A stretch of DNA of 64,000 nucleotides from Rhizobium etli CFN 42 (GTDB lineage: Bacteria > Pseudomonadota > Alphaproteobacteria > Rhizobiales > Rhizobiaceae): NCBI RefSeq assembly GCF_000092045.1, contig NC_007761.1:3828001-3892000 (forward strand), given 5' to 3'. Under the pieces are notes generated by a model that worked only from the letters and a program-made list of their open reading frames with translations, was not told the origin of the DNA and did not search any database. How positions within the stretch are numbered: the stretch's first letter is position 1; each line of letters opens with the position of its first letter. Position numbers and translations under genes: made by a program. Of this stretch, positions 44,861 through 54,320 are shown one piece after another.

Positions 44861-46357
44861 GTGGCTGACAACAAGACCGAAAACACCCTTTCCTCCGACG
44901 CGACCGAGGTGCGCGCCCAGAAGCTGAAGCTGCTGCGCGAGCAGATCGGCGATGTCTATCCGGCGCATTTTCACCGGAGCCTGACCAATGCCGAGCTTGC
45001 GACGAGATACGAGGGTCTGGACCCCGATGTCGAGACGCAGGACATCGTCACCGTCGCTGGCCGGGTCTATTCCTCGCGCAACTCGGGCATGTTCATGGAT
45101 ATTCATGACGCCTCCGGCAAGATCCAGATCTTTTCGCATAAGGACGTGACAGGCGAGGAAGCCCGCGCCCTGCTGCCGATGATCGACATTGGCGACATCA
45201 TCGGCGTCACCGGCATCGTGCGCCGCACCAAGCGCGGTGAACTGACGATCAACGCCCAGAAGATCGAGATGCTGACCAAGTCGCTGCTGCCGATGCCGGA
45301 GAAGTGGCACGGCCTTTCCGACATCGAGCTGCGCTACCGCAAGCGCCATCTCGATATTTTGACCAACGAGGATTCGAAGCTGCGCTTCCAGCAGCGCTCG
45401 AAGATCGTCTCCGGCATCCGCCGCTTCATGGAAAATGACGGCTTCATGGAAGTCGAGACGCCGATGCTGCAGTCGATCTATGGCGGCGCCACCGCCGAGC
45501 CGTTCAAGACGCATCACAACACGCTGAAGCTCGACATGTACCTGCGCATTGCGCCGGAACTGTTCTTGAAGCGCACGCTGGTCTCCGGCCTCACCGACAA
45601 GGTGTTTGAAATCAACCGCAACTTCCGCAACGAAGGCGTCTCCACCCGGCACAATCCGGAATTCACCATGATGGAGTGCTACTGGGCCTATGCGGATTAC
45701 GAGGACATGATGGACCTCGTCGAGCGTCTGTTCGAGACCTTGGCTCTCTCCATTCACGGCACGACGGAATTCGACTTCGGCGACAAGCGGCTGTCCTTCA
45801 AGGGACCATTCAAGCGCGTGCCGATGCCCGACGCCGTCAAGGAAGTAACCGGCATCGATTTCCTCGCCATCAAGACCGATGAGGAAGCGCGCGCCGCGGC
45901 CAAGGCTGCCGGCTTTGCAGTCGAGAAGGATTGGACCTGGGGCGAGTGCCTCGCCTTCATCTTCGAGGAAAAGGTCGAAGCCACGCTGATTCAGCCGTCT
46001 CACGTCACCCATTTCCCGAAGGACATTTCGCCCTTCGCCAAGGAAGTGCCGGGCGAGCCGCGCCTCGTCGAGCGCTTCGAGACCTATTGCAACGCCTGGG
46101 AACTCGGCAACGCCTTCTCGGAACTCAACGATCCCGAGGAGCAGCGGCGCCGCATGGTCGAGCAGCTCGAACAGGCGCATGCCCGCGGCGAAAAGGAAAA
46201 GCAGCTGGACGAGGAATTCCTCGACGCAATCGACCAGGGCATGCCGCCGGCCGGCGGCCTCGGCATCGGCGTCGACCGTCTGATCATGCTGCTGACCAAC
46301 GCTCCGTCGATCCGCGACGTCATTCTCTTCCCGGCCCGCCGCAGCAAGGCTGACTAA
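44861..46357 (+). CDS. lysS: Lysyl-tRNA synthetase, class II
   Basis: Charges tRNA-Lys in the cytosol. The 498-residue protein has an N-terminal OB-fold anticodon domain ('TVAGRVYSSRNSGMFMDIHD'), class-II motif 2 'FRNEGVSTRHNPEFTMMECY' and motif 3 'GLGIGVDRLIMLLTN'. The start is GTG with AGAGGA upstream. Many alphaproteobacteria use a class-I LysRS, so the class-II form is worth noting, though common in Rhizobium. It probably shares a transcript with gltX. Confidence 0.95.
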   Translation: MADNKTENTLSSDATEVRAQKLKLLREQIGDVYPAHFHRSLTNAELATRYEGLDPDVETQDIVTVAGRVYSSRNSGMFMDIHDASGKIQIFSHKDVTGEEARALLPMIDIGDIIGVTGIVRRTKRGELTINAQKIEMLTKSLLPMPEKWHGLSDIELRYRKRHLDILTNEDSKLRFQQRSKIVSGIRRFMENDGFMEVETPMLQSIYGGATAEPFKTHHNTLKLDMYLRIAPELFLKRTLVSGLTDKVFEINRNFRNEGVSTRHNPEFTMMECYWAYADYEDMMDLVERLFETLALSIHGTTEFDFGDKRLSFKGPFKRVPMPDAVKEVTGIDFLAIKTDEEARAAAKAAGFAVEKDWTWGECLAFIFEEKVEATLIQPSHVTHFPKDISPFAKEVPGEPRLVERFETYCNAWELGNAFSELNDPEEQRRRMVEQLEQAHARGEKEKQLDEEFLDAIDQGMPPAGGLGIGVDRLIMLLTNAPSIRDVILFPARRSKAD

Positions 46358-46370
46358 CAGGAAGTTGACC

Positions 46371-46400
46371 AAAGCGGAATGCCGGCCGGCGCTCCGCTTT
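46371..46400. terminator. Bidirectional terminator after lysS
   Basis: Arms AAAGCGGA and TCCGCTTT, with a GC-rich inner part able to extend the stem, followed by TT on the plus strand. It lies between the convergent lysS and hypothetical genes. Confidence 0.75.
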
Positions 46401-46413
46401 TTCATATGTCTGT

Positions 46414-47169
46414 TCAGTGGGCCTTGGCGGCTTCCGCTGGCTGCTCTTCGGCCGGCGCCTCGGCCACCACGTCGGCGCCCTCACTTTCGGCGGCAGGCGC
46501 CGCTTCGCTTTCGGCCGCCGGTGCGGCGCCATGACCACCGCCTTCGGCCTTCTTCTCCTCGGCCTTGTTGCCCGTATCCTCGCCCTTGGTCGAGGCGACG
46601 GCGACCGGATCGACGCAATCCTCCGGATCCTTGAAGCCAGCGCTAATCAAGGCGATCTCATCGGCCGGCAGTTCGATGCGCTCGCCGAAGAACAATCCGT
46701 TTTCGCTGGCCTTGCCGTCATAGTAGCGCGCCGTGTAGCGCTTGTCGTCGAGGCCGGGAACGGTATTGTCGGGATGCGGGATGAAGACGACATCGGCTCC
46801 GATCGCCCGGCCGCGTATATCGGCGCGCAGCGACGGGCCATTCTCATCAAGCACGACCACCTGTACCAGATCCGGTTTCTGCGCGGCATAGACGGCCTGG
46901 GCGACACGAAGTGCGGTCCTGACACGCGTCATGCCATCGGTCGGCTCGGTCTTGATATATTTCCGCACCCAGAGATGGTCCTGCTTCCTGATCGTCACAA
47001 GGTTGACGTCGCTGCATTCGAGCCCATGACCGCCACCGGAGACGCCGACCAGCCTGTCCTTGCCGACATAAAGCGCAGCACCGCCGGAAACGCCCGCCAG
47101 AAGCGCGACTCCGCCGATCATGATTGCCAATTTCCGGGAAGGCCGGAATATGTGCAGTAAGGCCTTCAC
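46414..47169 (-). CDS. Membrane-anchored hypothetical protein with acidic low-complexity tail
   Basis: A 251-residue protein I do not assign to a function. It has a basic N-terminus, one transmembrane helix (~13-35) and an extracytoplasmic domain with two Cys ('LECSDVNLV' and 'PEDCVDPVA') that could form a disulfide. A C-terminal tail of about 55 residues is rich in Ala, Glu, Pro and Gly. The codon pattern fits a real gene on this strand rather than the equally long frame opposite. It is divergent from the LysR gene at 47348. Confidence 0.75.
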   Translation of the reverse strand: MKALLHIFRPSRKLAIMIGGVALLAGVSGGAALYVGKDRLVGVSGGGHGLECSDVNLVTIRKQDHLWVRKYIKTEPTDGMTRVRTALRVAQAVYAAQKPDLVQVVVLDENGPSLRADIRGRAIGADVVFIPHPDNTVPGLDDKRYTARYYDGKASENGLFFGERIELPADEIALISAGFKDPEDCVDPVAVASTKGEDTGNKAEEKKAEGGGHGAAPAAESEAAPAAESEGADVVAEAPAEEQPAEAAKAH

Positions 47170-47275
47170 CCCAACTGCTCCGCCATCTCAAACTCCAACG
47201 CAGGACAGGTGCTGAGAATGCTAGGGAAATGACGTTTCCGAAAGTTTAAGTGAACAAGCCAAGGCCGCCCCATTT

Positions 47276-47307
47276 TGAAAAAGTCCAAAAAAGGTCCACC
47301 TTTTTCA
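47276..47307. promoter_or_regulatory. Inverted repeat upstream of LysR gene
   Basis: Arms TGAAAAAG and CTTTTTCA, exact complements 16 bases apart, ending 40 bases before the LysR ATG; candidate autoregulatory site. Confidence 0.45.
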
Positions 47308-47347
47308 GCCGCTTGCCACGGCGCATCCGGCCATGCTCTAAACGCGC

Positions 47348-48256
47348 ATGGCCTTCACGCTCCGCCAGATCCAATATTTCGTTGCCGTCGCTGAACAAGG
47401 TTCAGTGACACGAGCCGCTCAGAACCTGTCGATCTCGCAATCCTCGGTGACGGAAGCGCTGAAGGAGCTCGAAACCGATCTTGGCGTCGAACTGTTCGAA
47501 CGCCATCCGCGCGGCCTGACGATCACCCACAACGGACATCAGTTTCTCCGTCACGCGACTAAAATTCTCGCCTCCGTCTCCGATGCGCGGACCAGCTTCT
47601 CCGGCCAGCAGAGCCCCCTCTCCGGCACGTTGAATATCGGCGTCACCTCGCTTGTCGCCGGCTACGTGCTCTCCGATCTGCTGGCGCGATACCGGCGCGC
47701 CTGCCCGGGCATCGAAGTCAGCGCCATCGAGGACAATGGCGGCTACCTCGAACATCTCTTGGTCGGCGGCGAACTCGACGTGGCGGTGATGGTGATATCC
47801 AATCTGCGTGACCGTATGGCGCTGCAGGCGGAAATCCTCGAAACCTCGCCCTATCGTCTCTGGCTGCCGATGGGCCATCCGCTGGTGTCGGCCGATATCA
47901 TCTCGGTCGCCGATATCGCCCGCGAACCGTTGATCATGCTGACGGTCGACGAAATCGAGGAGAACACCGGTAAGCTGCTCTCCGCACTCGGCGCCCGCCC
48001 GCATGTCGCCTTCCGCACCCGTTCGGTGGAAGCGGTGCGCAGCCTGGTGGCCACGGGCGCCGGCGTGGCGCTGCTTCCCGATCTCGTCTACCGCCCGTGG
48101 TCGCTCGAGGGCGACCGCATCGAGAGTCGCGATGTCTCCGGCTCGCTGCCGGTCGTCCAGGTCGGCATGGTCTGGCGCAAGGGCTCCAGCCTGCCGCAGG
48201 CGGCGCGCGACTTCGTCGGTATTGCCGAAAGCATGCGCTCCGGCCGTATGCGCTGA
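47348..48256 (+). CDS. LysR family regulator of polyamine-type ABC operon
   Basis: A 302-residue LTTR: HTH 'VAVAEQGSVTRAAQNLSISQSSVTEALKEL' (~12-41) and a full effector domain ('GTLNIGVTSLVAGYVLSDLL'). It lies directly upstream of, and in line with, the ABC transporter/aldehyde dehydrogenase genes, and a 21-base perfect palindrome with a T-N11-A core spans its stop codon. It most likely controls that operon in response to a polyamine or its breakdown product. Confidence 0.88.
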   Translation: MAFTLRQIQYFVAVAEQGSVTRAAQNLSISQSSVTEALKELETDLGVELFERHPRGLTITHNGHQFLRHATKILASVSDARTSFSGQQSPLSGTLNIGVTSLVAGYVLSDLLARYRRACPGIEVSAIEDNGGYLEHLLVGGELDVAVMVISNLRDRMALQAEILETSPYRLWLPMGHPLVSADIISVADIAREPLIMLTVDEIEENTGKLLSALGARPHVAFRTRSVEAVRSLVATGAGVALLPDLVYRPWSLEGDRIESRDVSGSLPVVQVGMVWRKGSSLPQAARDFVGIAESMRSGRMR

Positions 48257-48275
48257 TATCGGAATTTCCGATATC
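48255..48275. promoter_or_regulatory. 21-base perfect palindrome, probable LysR box
   Basis: Arms GATATCGGAA (48255-48264) and TTCCGATATC (48266-48275) flank one T. The centre reads as T-N11-A, the LysR-family consensus. It lies about 100 bases before the binding-protein gene and contains part of the LysR gene's stop codon. A terminator role is possible but no T-run follows. Confidence 0.6.
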
Positions 48276-48376
48276 GCCTTTCTGATAAATGAATTTGCGA
48301 AAGCGGCTTTTTGGGATCACCTTCTTCTCAGGGAACGAACCGCCATAAAAAGTGGCAGCAAACCGGGAGACGGATG

Positions 48377-49537
48377 ATGACGAATCTCTTGAAATCCTGC
48401 ACGGCAGCGCTCGCCTGCCTGGGCTTCGCGACGCAGGGGATCGCCGCCGAGCCATTGAAGGCGCTGGGCAAGGGCGAGGGTGCGGTCAGCATCGTCGCCT
48501 GGGCCGGCTATATCGAGCGCGGCGAAACCGACAAGAATTACGATTGGGTTACCGACTTCGAAAAAGAAACCGGCTGCAAGGTTTCCGTCAAGACCGCCGC
48601 CACGTCCGATGAAATGGTGTCGCTGATGAACGAGGGCGGCTTCGATCTCGTCACCGCATCGGGCGACGCGTCGCTCCGCCTCATTGCCGGCAAGCGTGTC
48701 CAGCCGATCAATACCGATCTGATCCCGAGCTTCAAGAATGTCGACAAGCGCCTGCAGGACGGCCCATGGTACACGGTCGGCGGCGTGCATTACGGCGTGC
48801 CCTATCTCTGGGGACCGAATGTGCTGATGTACAATACCGATGCCTTCAAAGACAAGGCGCCGACCAGCTGGGGCGTCGTCTTCGAGGAGCAGACCCTGCC
48901 GGACGGCAAGTCGAACAAGGGCCGCGTCCAGGCCTACGACGGCGCGATCTATATCGCCGATGCTGCCATGTATCTGATGGCCCACAAGCCGGATCTCGGC
49001 ATCAAGGACCCGTACGAACTGACCGAAGACCAATACAAGGCCGCCCTCGACCTGCTGCGCGGCCAGCGCAAACTCGTCTCGCGCTACTGGCACGACGCGA
49101 TGATCCAGATCGACGACTTCAAGAACGAAGGCGTCGTCGCCTCCGGCTCCTGGCCCTTCCAGGTCAACCTGCTGCAGGCCGACAAGCAGAAGATCGCCTC
49201 CACCTTCCCGGATGAAGGCGTCACCGGCTGGGCCGACACGACAATGCTGCACGCCGACAGCGAACATCCGAACTGCGCCTACATGTGGATGGAACATTCC
49301 CTTCAGGCCAAGGTCCAGGGCGACGCCGCCGCCTGGTTCGGCGCCGTGCCCTCCGTTCCCGCTGCCTGCAAGGGCAATGAACTGATGGGCGATACCGGCT
49401 GCGCCACCAACGGCTTCGATCACTTTGACAAGATCAAGTTCTGGAAGACCCCGGTCGCCAAATGCGCAACGCAGGGCGAATGCGTGCCCTATCACCGCTG
49501 GGTGTCCGATTACATCGGCGTGATCGGGGGGCGGTGA
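48377..49537 (+). CDS. ABC transporter substrate-binding protein, putrescine/spermidine type (YdcS/PotD-like)
   Basis: A 386-residue periplasmic receptor with a Sec signal peptide ('LKSCTAALACLGFATQGIAA'). The mature part has the PotD-like start 'VSIVAWAGYIERGE', 'FDLVTASGDASLRLIAG' and 'YGVPYLWGPNVLMYNTDAF'. Six to eight Cys in the second half may form disulfides. Two adjacent ATGs exist; the second has GGGAG at better spacing. Genes for ATPase, two permeases and gamma-aminobutyraldehyde dehydrogenase follow, matching the E. coli ydcSTUV-patD order, so putrescine is the leading substrate. Confidence 0.88.
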   Translation: MTNLLKSCTAALACLGFATQGIAAEPLKALGKGEGAVSIVAWAGYIERGETDKNYDWVTDFEKETGCKVSVKTAATSDEMVSLMNEGGFDLVTASGDASLRLIAGKRVQPINTDLIPSFKNVDKRLQDGPWYTVGGVHYGVPYLWGPNVLMYNTDAFKDKAPTSWGVVFEEQTLPDGKSNKGRVQAYDGAIYIADAAMYLMAHKPDLGIKDPYELTEDQYKAALDLLRGQRKLVSRYWHDAMIQIDDFKNEGVVASGSWPFQVNLLQADKQKIASTFPDEGVTGWADTTMLHADSEHPNCAYMWMEHSLQAKVQGDAAAWFGAVPSVPAACKGNELMGDTGCATNGFDHFDKIKFWKTPVAKCATQGECVPYHRWVSDYIGVIGGR

Positions 49538-49570
49538 GCCGATTCGCCCTGGAGGGTAAATCCCCTCCCC

Positions 49571-49687
49571 AACCCCTCCCCACAAGGGGAGGGGCTTAAG
49601 AGGCAGCGCCTAATCCGGCTGCATCCTGCAGTGATGTGTATCCTGGAGCGCGGCAGGTTAAGCCCCTCCCCGTTGTGGGGAGGGGTT
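49571..49687. repeat. Palindromic repeat inside the polyamine ABC operon
   Basis: Arms of about 29 bases, built of AACCCCTCCCCACAA (49571-49585) plus GGGGAGGGGCTTAA (49586-49599), pair with 49658-49671 and 49673-49687. Each arm can also fold on itself. It lies between the receptor and ATPase genes, where it may cap the receptor mRNA. Confidence 0.85.
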
Positions 49688-49752
49688 TGGGGCGGGGTCT
49701 TCGTCAACCAGGACCAAAGCCCTCTCTAAACATGCAAGACCCGGAGCCCTCC

Positions 49753-50739
49753 ATGACGTCAGCCGTCCGTTTCCAACAGGTATCGCGCCATTTCGGCCAG
49801 GTCCGCGCCGTCGACGGCGTCGATCTGGAAATCGCGCCGGGCGAGTTCTTCGCCATGCTCGGGCCCTCCGGCTCCGGCAAGACGACGTGCCTCAGATTGA
49901 TCGCCGGTTTCGAGCAGCCGACATCAGGCCACATCCAGATCTTCGGCGAGACGGCCGACGGCGTTCCGCCCTACCGCCGCAACGTCAACACCGTATTCCA
50001 GGATTACGCGCTCTTCCCGCACCTCAATATTCTCGACAATGTCGCTTACGGGCTGATGGTCAAAGGCGTCGGCAAGGTGGAGCGGACGAAGGCGGCGGGC
50101 GATGCCCTCGAGCTCGTCAAACTGCCGGGTTATGGCAGCCGCCGCCCTAACCAGCTCTCCGGCGGCCAGCGGCAGCGCGTGGCGCTCGCCCGCGCCCTCG
50201 TCAATAAGCCGAAAGTGCTGCTGCTCGATGAGCCGCTCGGTGCGCTGGACCTGAAGCTGCGCGAGCAGATGCAGGAGGAATTGAAGAGCCTGCAGCGCGC
50301 GCTCGGCATCACCTTTGTCTTCGTCACCCACGATCAGGGCGAGGCGCTGTCGATGGCCGATCGCGTCGCGGTCTTCAACAATGGCAATATCGTCCAGCAC
50401 GGCACGCCGCGGGATATCTACCGCTGCCCGAAGACCCGCTTCGTCGCCGATTTCGTCGGCTCGTCCAATGTGATCGCGCCTGATCTGATGGCCGCGCTCG
50501 GCGGCGAGAAACGCTGGGCGAGCCTGCGCCCCGAGGCGATCCGGCTGGCAAGCGACGGCATCGAGGCGAAGGTCGAGCATGCGAGCTTCCTCGGCGCCGC
50601 CACCCGTCTCAGCGTCGATCTGAGGGGCAGCCGGCTGCATGTCACGCTGCCGGCAGGCACGCCTGTGCCGGATATCGGCGCCGGCATCCGGCTCACCTGG
50701 CAGCCCGCCGATATTCACTACATGGACGATGCGGCATGA
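49753..50739 (+). CDS. ABC transporter ATP-binding protein (PotA/YdcT-like)
   Basis: A 328-residue ATPase: Walker A 'GPSGSGKTT', Q-loop 'VFQDYALFPHLN', signature 'LSGGQRQRVALARAL', Walker B 'LLLDEPLGALD', switch His in 'VFVTHDQGEAL', then a C-terminal TOBE-like domain ('RPEAIRLAS'). The ATG at 49753 has GGAG six bases upstream; an earlier ATG at 49732 lacks a ribosome site. Its TGA overlaps the permease ATG (ATGA). Confidence 0.93.
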   Translation: MTSAVRFQQVSRHFGQVRAVDGVDLEIAPGEFFAMLGPSGSGKTTCLRLIAGFEQPTSGHIQIFGETADGVPPYRRNVNTVFQDYALFPHLNILDNVAYGLMVKGVGKVERTKAAGDALELVKLPGYGSRRPNQLSGGQRQRVALARALVNKPKVLLLDEPLGALDLKLREQMQEELKSLQRALGITFVFVTHDQGEALSMADRVAVFNNGNIVQHGTPRDIYRCPKTRFVADFVGSSNVIAPDLMAALGGEKRWASLRPEAIRLASDGIEAKVEHASFLGAATRLSVDLRGSRLHVTLPAGTPVPDIGAGIRLTWQPADIHYMDDAA

Positions 50740-51698
50740 CGGCACTCATCATCTCCGACGGAAAGACATCGATCCTTCCGGGACGCAGCGGCGTCTTCGG
50801 CCGGCTGTCGGATGCCTTCTGGCGACACCCGAAGCTCTTGCTGTTCCTGATGCTGACACCGCCCCTGCTCTGGCTCGGCATCATCTATATCGGCTCGCTG
50901 ATCGCCTTGCTTCTGCAGAGTTTCTTCTCGATCGACGATTTTTCCGGATTGGTGAATTACGAATTCACCCTTGCGACCTACGCCCAGCTTCTGAGCCCAA
51001 CGAATTTCGACATCATCACCCGCACCGTCATGATGGCCGCGCTCGTCACCAGCGCTTCTGCATTGATCGCCTTCCCGATCGCCTACTACGCGGCGCGTTA
51101 TGCGCAGGGCAAATGGAAGGTGCTGTTCTATCTTGGCGTCATGCTGCCACTCTGGTCGAGCTATCTCGTCAAGATCTACGCCTGGAAGCTGATGCTCGCC
51201 AAAGAAGGCATCCTGACCTGGATTTTCGAACAGCTCCATCTCTCCTGGCTTCTCGAGGGCGTCCTGAACCTGCCCGTCGTCGGCGGAAATTCGCTTTCGG
51301 TCAGCTACCTCGGCACCTTCATCGTCTTCGTCTATATCTGGCTGCCCTACATGATCCTGCCGACGCAGGCGGCCCTCGAGCGTGTGCCCGGCAACCTGAT
51401 CGAGGCCTCGGCGGATCTCGGCGCCACCCCGCGCCAGACCTTCCGCACCGTGCTGCTGCCCCTGGCGCTCCCGGGCATCGTCGCCGGTTCGATTTTCACC
51501 TTTTCGCTGACCCTGGGCGATTACATCATCCCGCAGATCATCGGCTCTTCCAGGCTCTTCATCGGCCAGGCCGTCTATGCGCAGCAGGGAACCGCCGGCA
51601 ACGTGCCGCTGGCGGCCGCCTTCTCGGTCGTGCCGATCGTCATCATGGCGCTTTATCTGTCGCTCGCCAAAAGACTGGGGGCCTTCGATGCGCTCTGA
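50736..51698 (+). CDS. ABC transporter permease (PotB/YdcU-like)
   Basis: A 320-residue inner-membrane permease with six main helices and a ~40-residue cytosolic N-terminus. The ATPase-contact EAA loop reads '[25 protein letters not shown]' (about residues 223-247). It starts within the ATPase stop codon and overlaps the next permease by 11 bases, so the three are coupled. Confidence 0.92.
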   Translation: MTALIISDGKTSILPGRSGVFGRLSDAFWRHPKLLLFLMLTPPLLWLGIIYIGSLIALLLQSFFSIDDFSGLVNYEFTLATYAQLLSPTNFDIITRTVMMAALVTSASALIAFPIAYYAARYAQGKWKVLFYLGVMLPLWSSYLVKIYAWKLMLAKEGILTWIFEQLHLSWLLEGVLNLPVVGGNSLSVSYLGTFIVFVYIWLPYMILPTQAALERVPGNLIEASADLGATPRQTFRTVLLPLALPGIVAGSIFTFSLTLGDYIIPQIIGSSRLFIGQAVYAQQGTAGNVPLAAAFSVVPIVIMALYLSLAKRLGAFDAL

Positions 51699-52500
51699 CC
51701 TCAAGACATCGCCGCTGCCCCTGAAGATCGCCGCCGCAGGCGGGCTCCTCTTCCTGCACCTGCCGATCCTGCTGATCTTCGTCTATGCCTTCACCACGGA
51801 GGAGAAGAGCTATCAGTGGCCGCCACCTGGCCTGACGCTGCAATGGTTCGCCGTTGCCTGGAACCGGCCGGATGTCTGGTCGGCGCTCGGCCTTTCCGTG
51901 CAGGTCGCCATCATCGCCACCGCGATCGCGCTCATCCTCGGCACACTCTGTGCAGCTGCCGTCAGCCAGACGAAATTCTTCGGCCGCGAGGCAATCTCGC
52001 TGCTGGTCATCCTGCCGATCGCGCTTCCCGGCATCATCACCGGCATTGCGCTGCGCTCCGCTTTCAGTCTCTTCGACATCCCGTTCTCGGTCTGGACCAT
52101 CGTGCTCGGCCACGCCACTTTCTGCGTGGTGGTCGTCTACAACAACGCCGTCGCGCGCTTCCGCCGCACCTCCGGCTCGCTCATCGAGGCTTCGATGGAT
52201 CTCGGCGCCGACGGCTTTCAGACCTTTCGCCATGTCATCCTGCCGAATATCGGCACCGCCCTGCTTGCCGGCGGCATGCTCGCTTTTGCCCTTTCCTTCG
52301 ACGAGGTCATCGTCACCACCTTCACAGGCGGCCAGCAATCGACGCTGCCGATCTGGATGCTCGAAGAACTTATCCGCCCGCGCCAGCGCCCCGTCACCAA
52401 TGTGGTGGCAATGGTCGTGGTGCTCGTCACCTTCCTGCCGATCCTGGCAGCCTATTACCTCACCCGCGACGGCGACCAGATCGCCGGCGCTGGCAAATAA
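51688..52500 (+). CDS. ABC transporter permease (PotC/YdcV-like)
   Basis: A 270-residue permease with six helices and the EAA loop '[23 protein letters not shown]' (about 167-189). It begins inside the end of the partner permease gene and is followed 13 bases later by the aldehyde dehydrogenase gene. Together with YdcU-like it forms the membrane channel of the polyamine-type importer. Confidence 0.92.
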   Translation: MRSDLKTSPLPLKIAAAGGLLFLHLPILLIFVYAFTTEEKSYQWPPPGLTLQWFAVAWNRPDVWSALGLSVQVAIIATAIALILGTLCAAAVSQTKFFGREAISLLVILPIALPGIITGIALRSAFSLFDIPFSVWTIVLGHATFCVVVVYNNAVARFRRTSGSLIEASMDLGADGFQTFRHVILPNIGTALLAGGMLAFALSFDEVIVTTFTGGQQSTLPIWMLEELIRPRQRPVTNVVAMVVVLVTFLPILAAYYLTRDGDQIAGAGK

Positions 52501-52513
52501 CAGGGAGAACATC

Positions 52514-53941
52514 ATGGATACGCAAATGCTGATCGGTTCCCGCTTCGAAAAAGGCACGGAGACGGAAGAGCACATCCTGAACCCGAAGACCGGCGAGACG
52601 GTGATCGACCTTCCCGAAGCCTCGCTCTCCCAGGTCGATGCCGCCGTCGATGCCGCCGAAAAAGCCTTCAAGGGCTGGTCCCAGACGACACCGGGCGAGC
52701 GTTCCGGCTACCTTCTGAAGATCGCCGACGCCATCGAGAAAGGTGCCGCCAGTTTCGCCGCGCTGGAAGCGCTGAACTGCGGCAAGCCGATCAATTCAGT
52801 GCTGAACGATGAAATTCCGGCGATCGTCGATTGTTATCGCTTTTTCGCGGGCGCGGTGCGCAACCTGCACGGACCGGCCGCCGGCGAATACCTGGCCGGC
52901 CACACCTCGATGATCCGCCGTGATCCGATCGGCATCGTAGGCTCGATTGCACCGTGGAATTATCCTTTGATGATGATGGCCTGGAAACTGGCGCCGGCGA
53001 TCGCCGGCGGTAATACCGTCGTCTTCAAGCCTTCGGAGCAGACGCCGCTGACGGCGTTGAAGATGGCGAAACTGCTCTCCGACATCCTTCCCGAAGGCGT
53101 CGTCAACGTCATCCTCGGCCGCGGCGAAAGCGTCGGCAATGCGCTGATCAACCACGCCAAGGTCAACATGGTCTCGATAACAGGCGATGTCGCCACCGGC
53201 AAGAAGGTGCTGCAGGCCGCCGCCAAGACCGTCAAGCGCACTCATCTGGAACTTGGCGGCAAGGCTCCGGTCATCGTCTTCGACGACGCCGATATCGATG
53301 CCGTCGTCGCCGGCATCCGCACCTTCGGCTATTACAATGCCGGTCAGGACTGCACCGCGGCCTGCCGCATCTATGCCGACGCCAAGGTCTACGACAATTT
53401 TGTTGCCGATCTCTCTTCGGCCGTCGCGAGCATTCGCTTCAACCAGGCCGACGATACCGAAAACGAGATCGGTCCGCTGATCTCCAGGCGACAGCGTGAC
53501 CGCGTCGAAAGCTTCGTCGCCCGCGCTTCCGAGCACAAGCACATGGAAATCACCACCGGCGGCGAGGTCTCCGGCGACAAGGGCTTCTTCTTCACCCCGA
53601 CCGTCATATCAGGCGCCCTGCAGGACGACGAAATCGTCCGCCGCGAGGTCTTCGGACCGGTCGTCTCGGTCACCCGCTTCTCCGCCGCCGACAACGCCAT
53701 CGCTTGGGCGAACGACAGCGATTACGGCCTCGCCTCCTCGGTCTGGACCAGGGATATCGGCCGCGGCATGAAGACCGCCGCCCGGCTGCAATATGGCTGC
53801 ACCTGGATCAACACTCATTTCATGCTGGTCAACGAGATGCCGCATGGCGGCCTCAAACAGTCGGGCTACGGCAAGGACATGTCGGTCTATGCGCTGGAAG
53901 ATTATACCGCCGTGCGTCACGTGATGATCAATCATGGCTGA
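52514..53941 (+). CDS. patD: Gamma-aminobutyraldehyde dehydrogenase
   Basis: Oxidises 4-aminobutanal (1-pyrroline) to GABA with NAD+, a step in putrescine degradation. The 475-residue ALDH has Asn149 in 'PWNYP', the general base Glu246 in 'LELGGKAP' and the nucleophile Cys280 in 'NAGQDCTA'. GGGAG precedes the ATG at 52514. It ends an ABC operon of the ydcSTUV type, which couples uptake with breakdown. The matching putrescine aminotransferase is not in the window. Related betaine-aldehyde dehydrogenases are an alternative. Confidence 0.88.
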   Translation: MDTQMLIGSRFEKGTETEEHILNPKTGETVIDLPEASLSQVDAAVDAAEKAFKGWSQTTPGERSGYLLKIADAIEKGAASFAALEALNCGKPINSVLNDEIPAIVDCYRFFAGAVRNLHGPAAGEYLAGHTSMIRRDPIGIVGSIAPWNYPLMMMAWKLAPAIAGGNTVVFKPSEQTPLTALKMAKLLSDILPEGVVNVILGRGESVGNALINHAKVNMVSITGDVATGKKVLQAAAKTVKRTHLELGGKAPVIVFDDADIDAVVAGIRTFGYYNAGQDCTAACRIYADAKVYDNFVADLSSAVASIRFNQADDTENEIGPLISRRQRDRVESFVARASEHKHMEITTGGEVSGDKGFFFTPTVISGALQDDEIVRREVFGPVVSVTRFSAADNAIAWANDSDYGLASSVWTRDIGRGMKTAARLQYGCTWINTHFMLVNEMPHGGLKQSGYGKDMSVYALEDYTAVRHVMINHG

Positions 53942-54062
53942 CAGAGTAACCGCAGGACATAGAAGCCAAGCCAACGGCAGAGAACATCGTCCGATTTCGC
54001 GCGTAATGGAACAATTTCCCGGTTTCCGCGTCTTCTCAGGCAAATGCAAAGGATGATGTGTC

Positions 54063-54236
54063 ATGCTGAAATGGGCTCTGATATTCTTCGTTATTTCCAT
54101 CGTCGCCGGCTTCTTTGGCTTCTCCGGCGTGTCCGCCGCCACAGCGACCATCGCCCGCGTGCTCTTCGGTATCGCGCTGGTGATCTTCCTGATCTTCCTG
54201 GTCCTGGCGCTGATGGCCGGCCAGGCGGTCTTGTAA
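54063..54236 (+). CDS. DUF1328 small membrane protein
   Basis: A 57-residue protein '[20 protein letters not shown]...' with two hydrophobic helices and the family's 'GFFGFSG' turn and 'ARVLFGI' segment (YtjA-like, DUF1328). Function is unknown; members are often stress-induced membrane microproteins. AAGGA lies 11 bases before the ATG. A hairpin 27 bases after the stop probably ends the transcript. Confidence 0.85.
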   Translation: MLKWALIFFVISIVAGFFGFSGVSAATATIARVLFGIALVIFLIFLVLALMAGQAVL

Positions 54237-54262
54237 GCGAGCGCCGCACAAGCCGGAGCAAT

Positions 54263-54286
54263 TCCGCGGCTCGGGAAAGCCGCGGA
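54263..54286 (+). terminator. Terminator of DUF1328 gene
   Basis: Perfect 9-base arms TCCGCGGCT/AGCCGCGGA around CGGGAA, followed by GTGTTTAT. Confidence 0.65.
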
Positions 54287-54320
54287 GTGTTTATGGCGCG
54301 CAAAGCTTGCAGCCAATTGG

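Noticed and set aside
44585..46405. Minus-strand frame of 606 codons opposite lysS
   Set aside because: Complement of a well-supported synthetase gene; no ribosome site or motif.
46417..47160. Plus-strand frame of 247 codons opposite the hypothetical membrane protein
   Set aside because: The minus frame has a proper anchor helix and domain pattern; the plus frame lacks any, and would start right at the lysS terminator.
48317..49585. Minus-strand frame of 422 codons opposite the polyamine receptor gene
   Set aside because: Antisense to a gene with signal peptide and family motifs.
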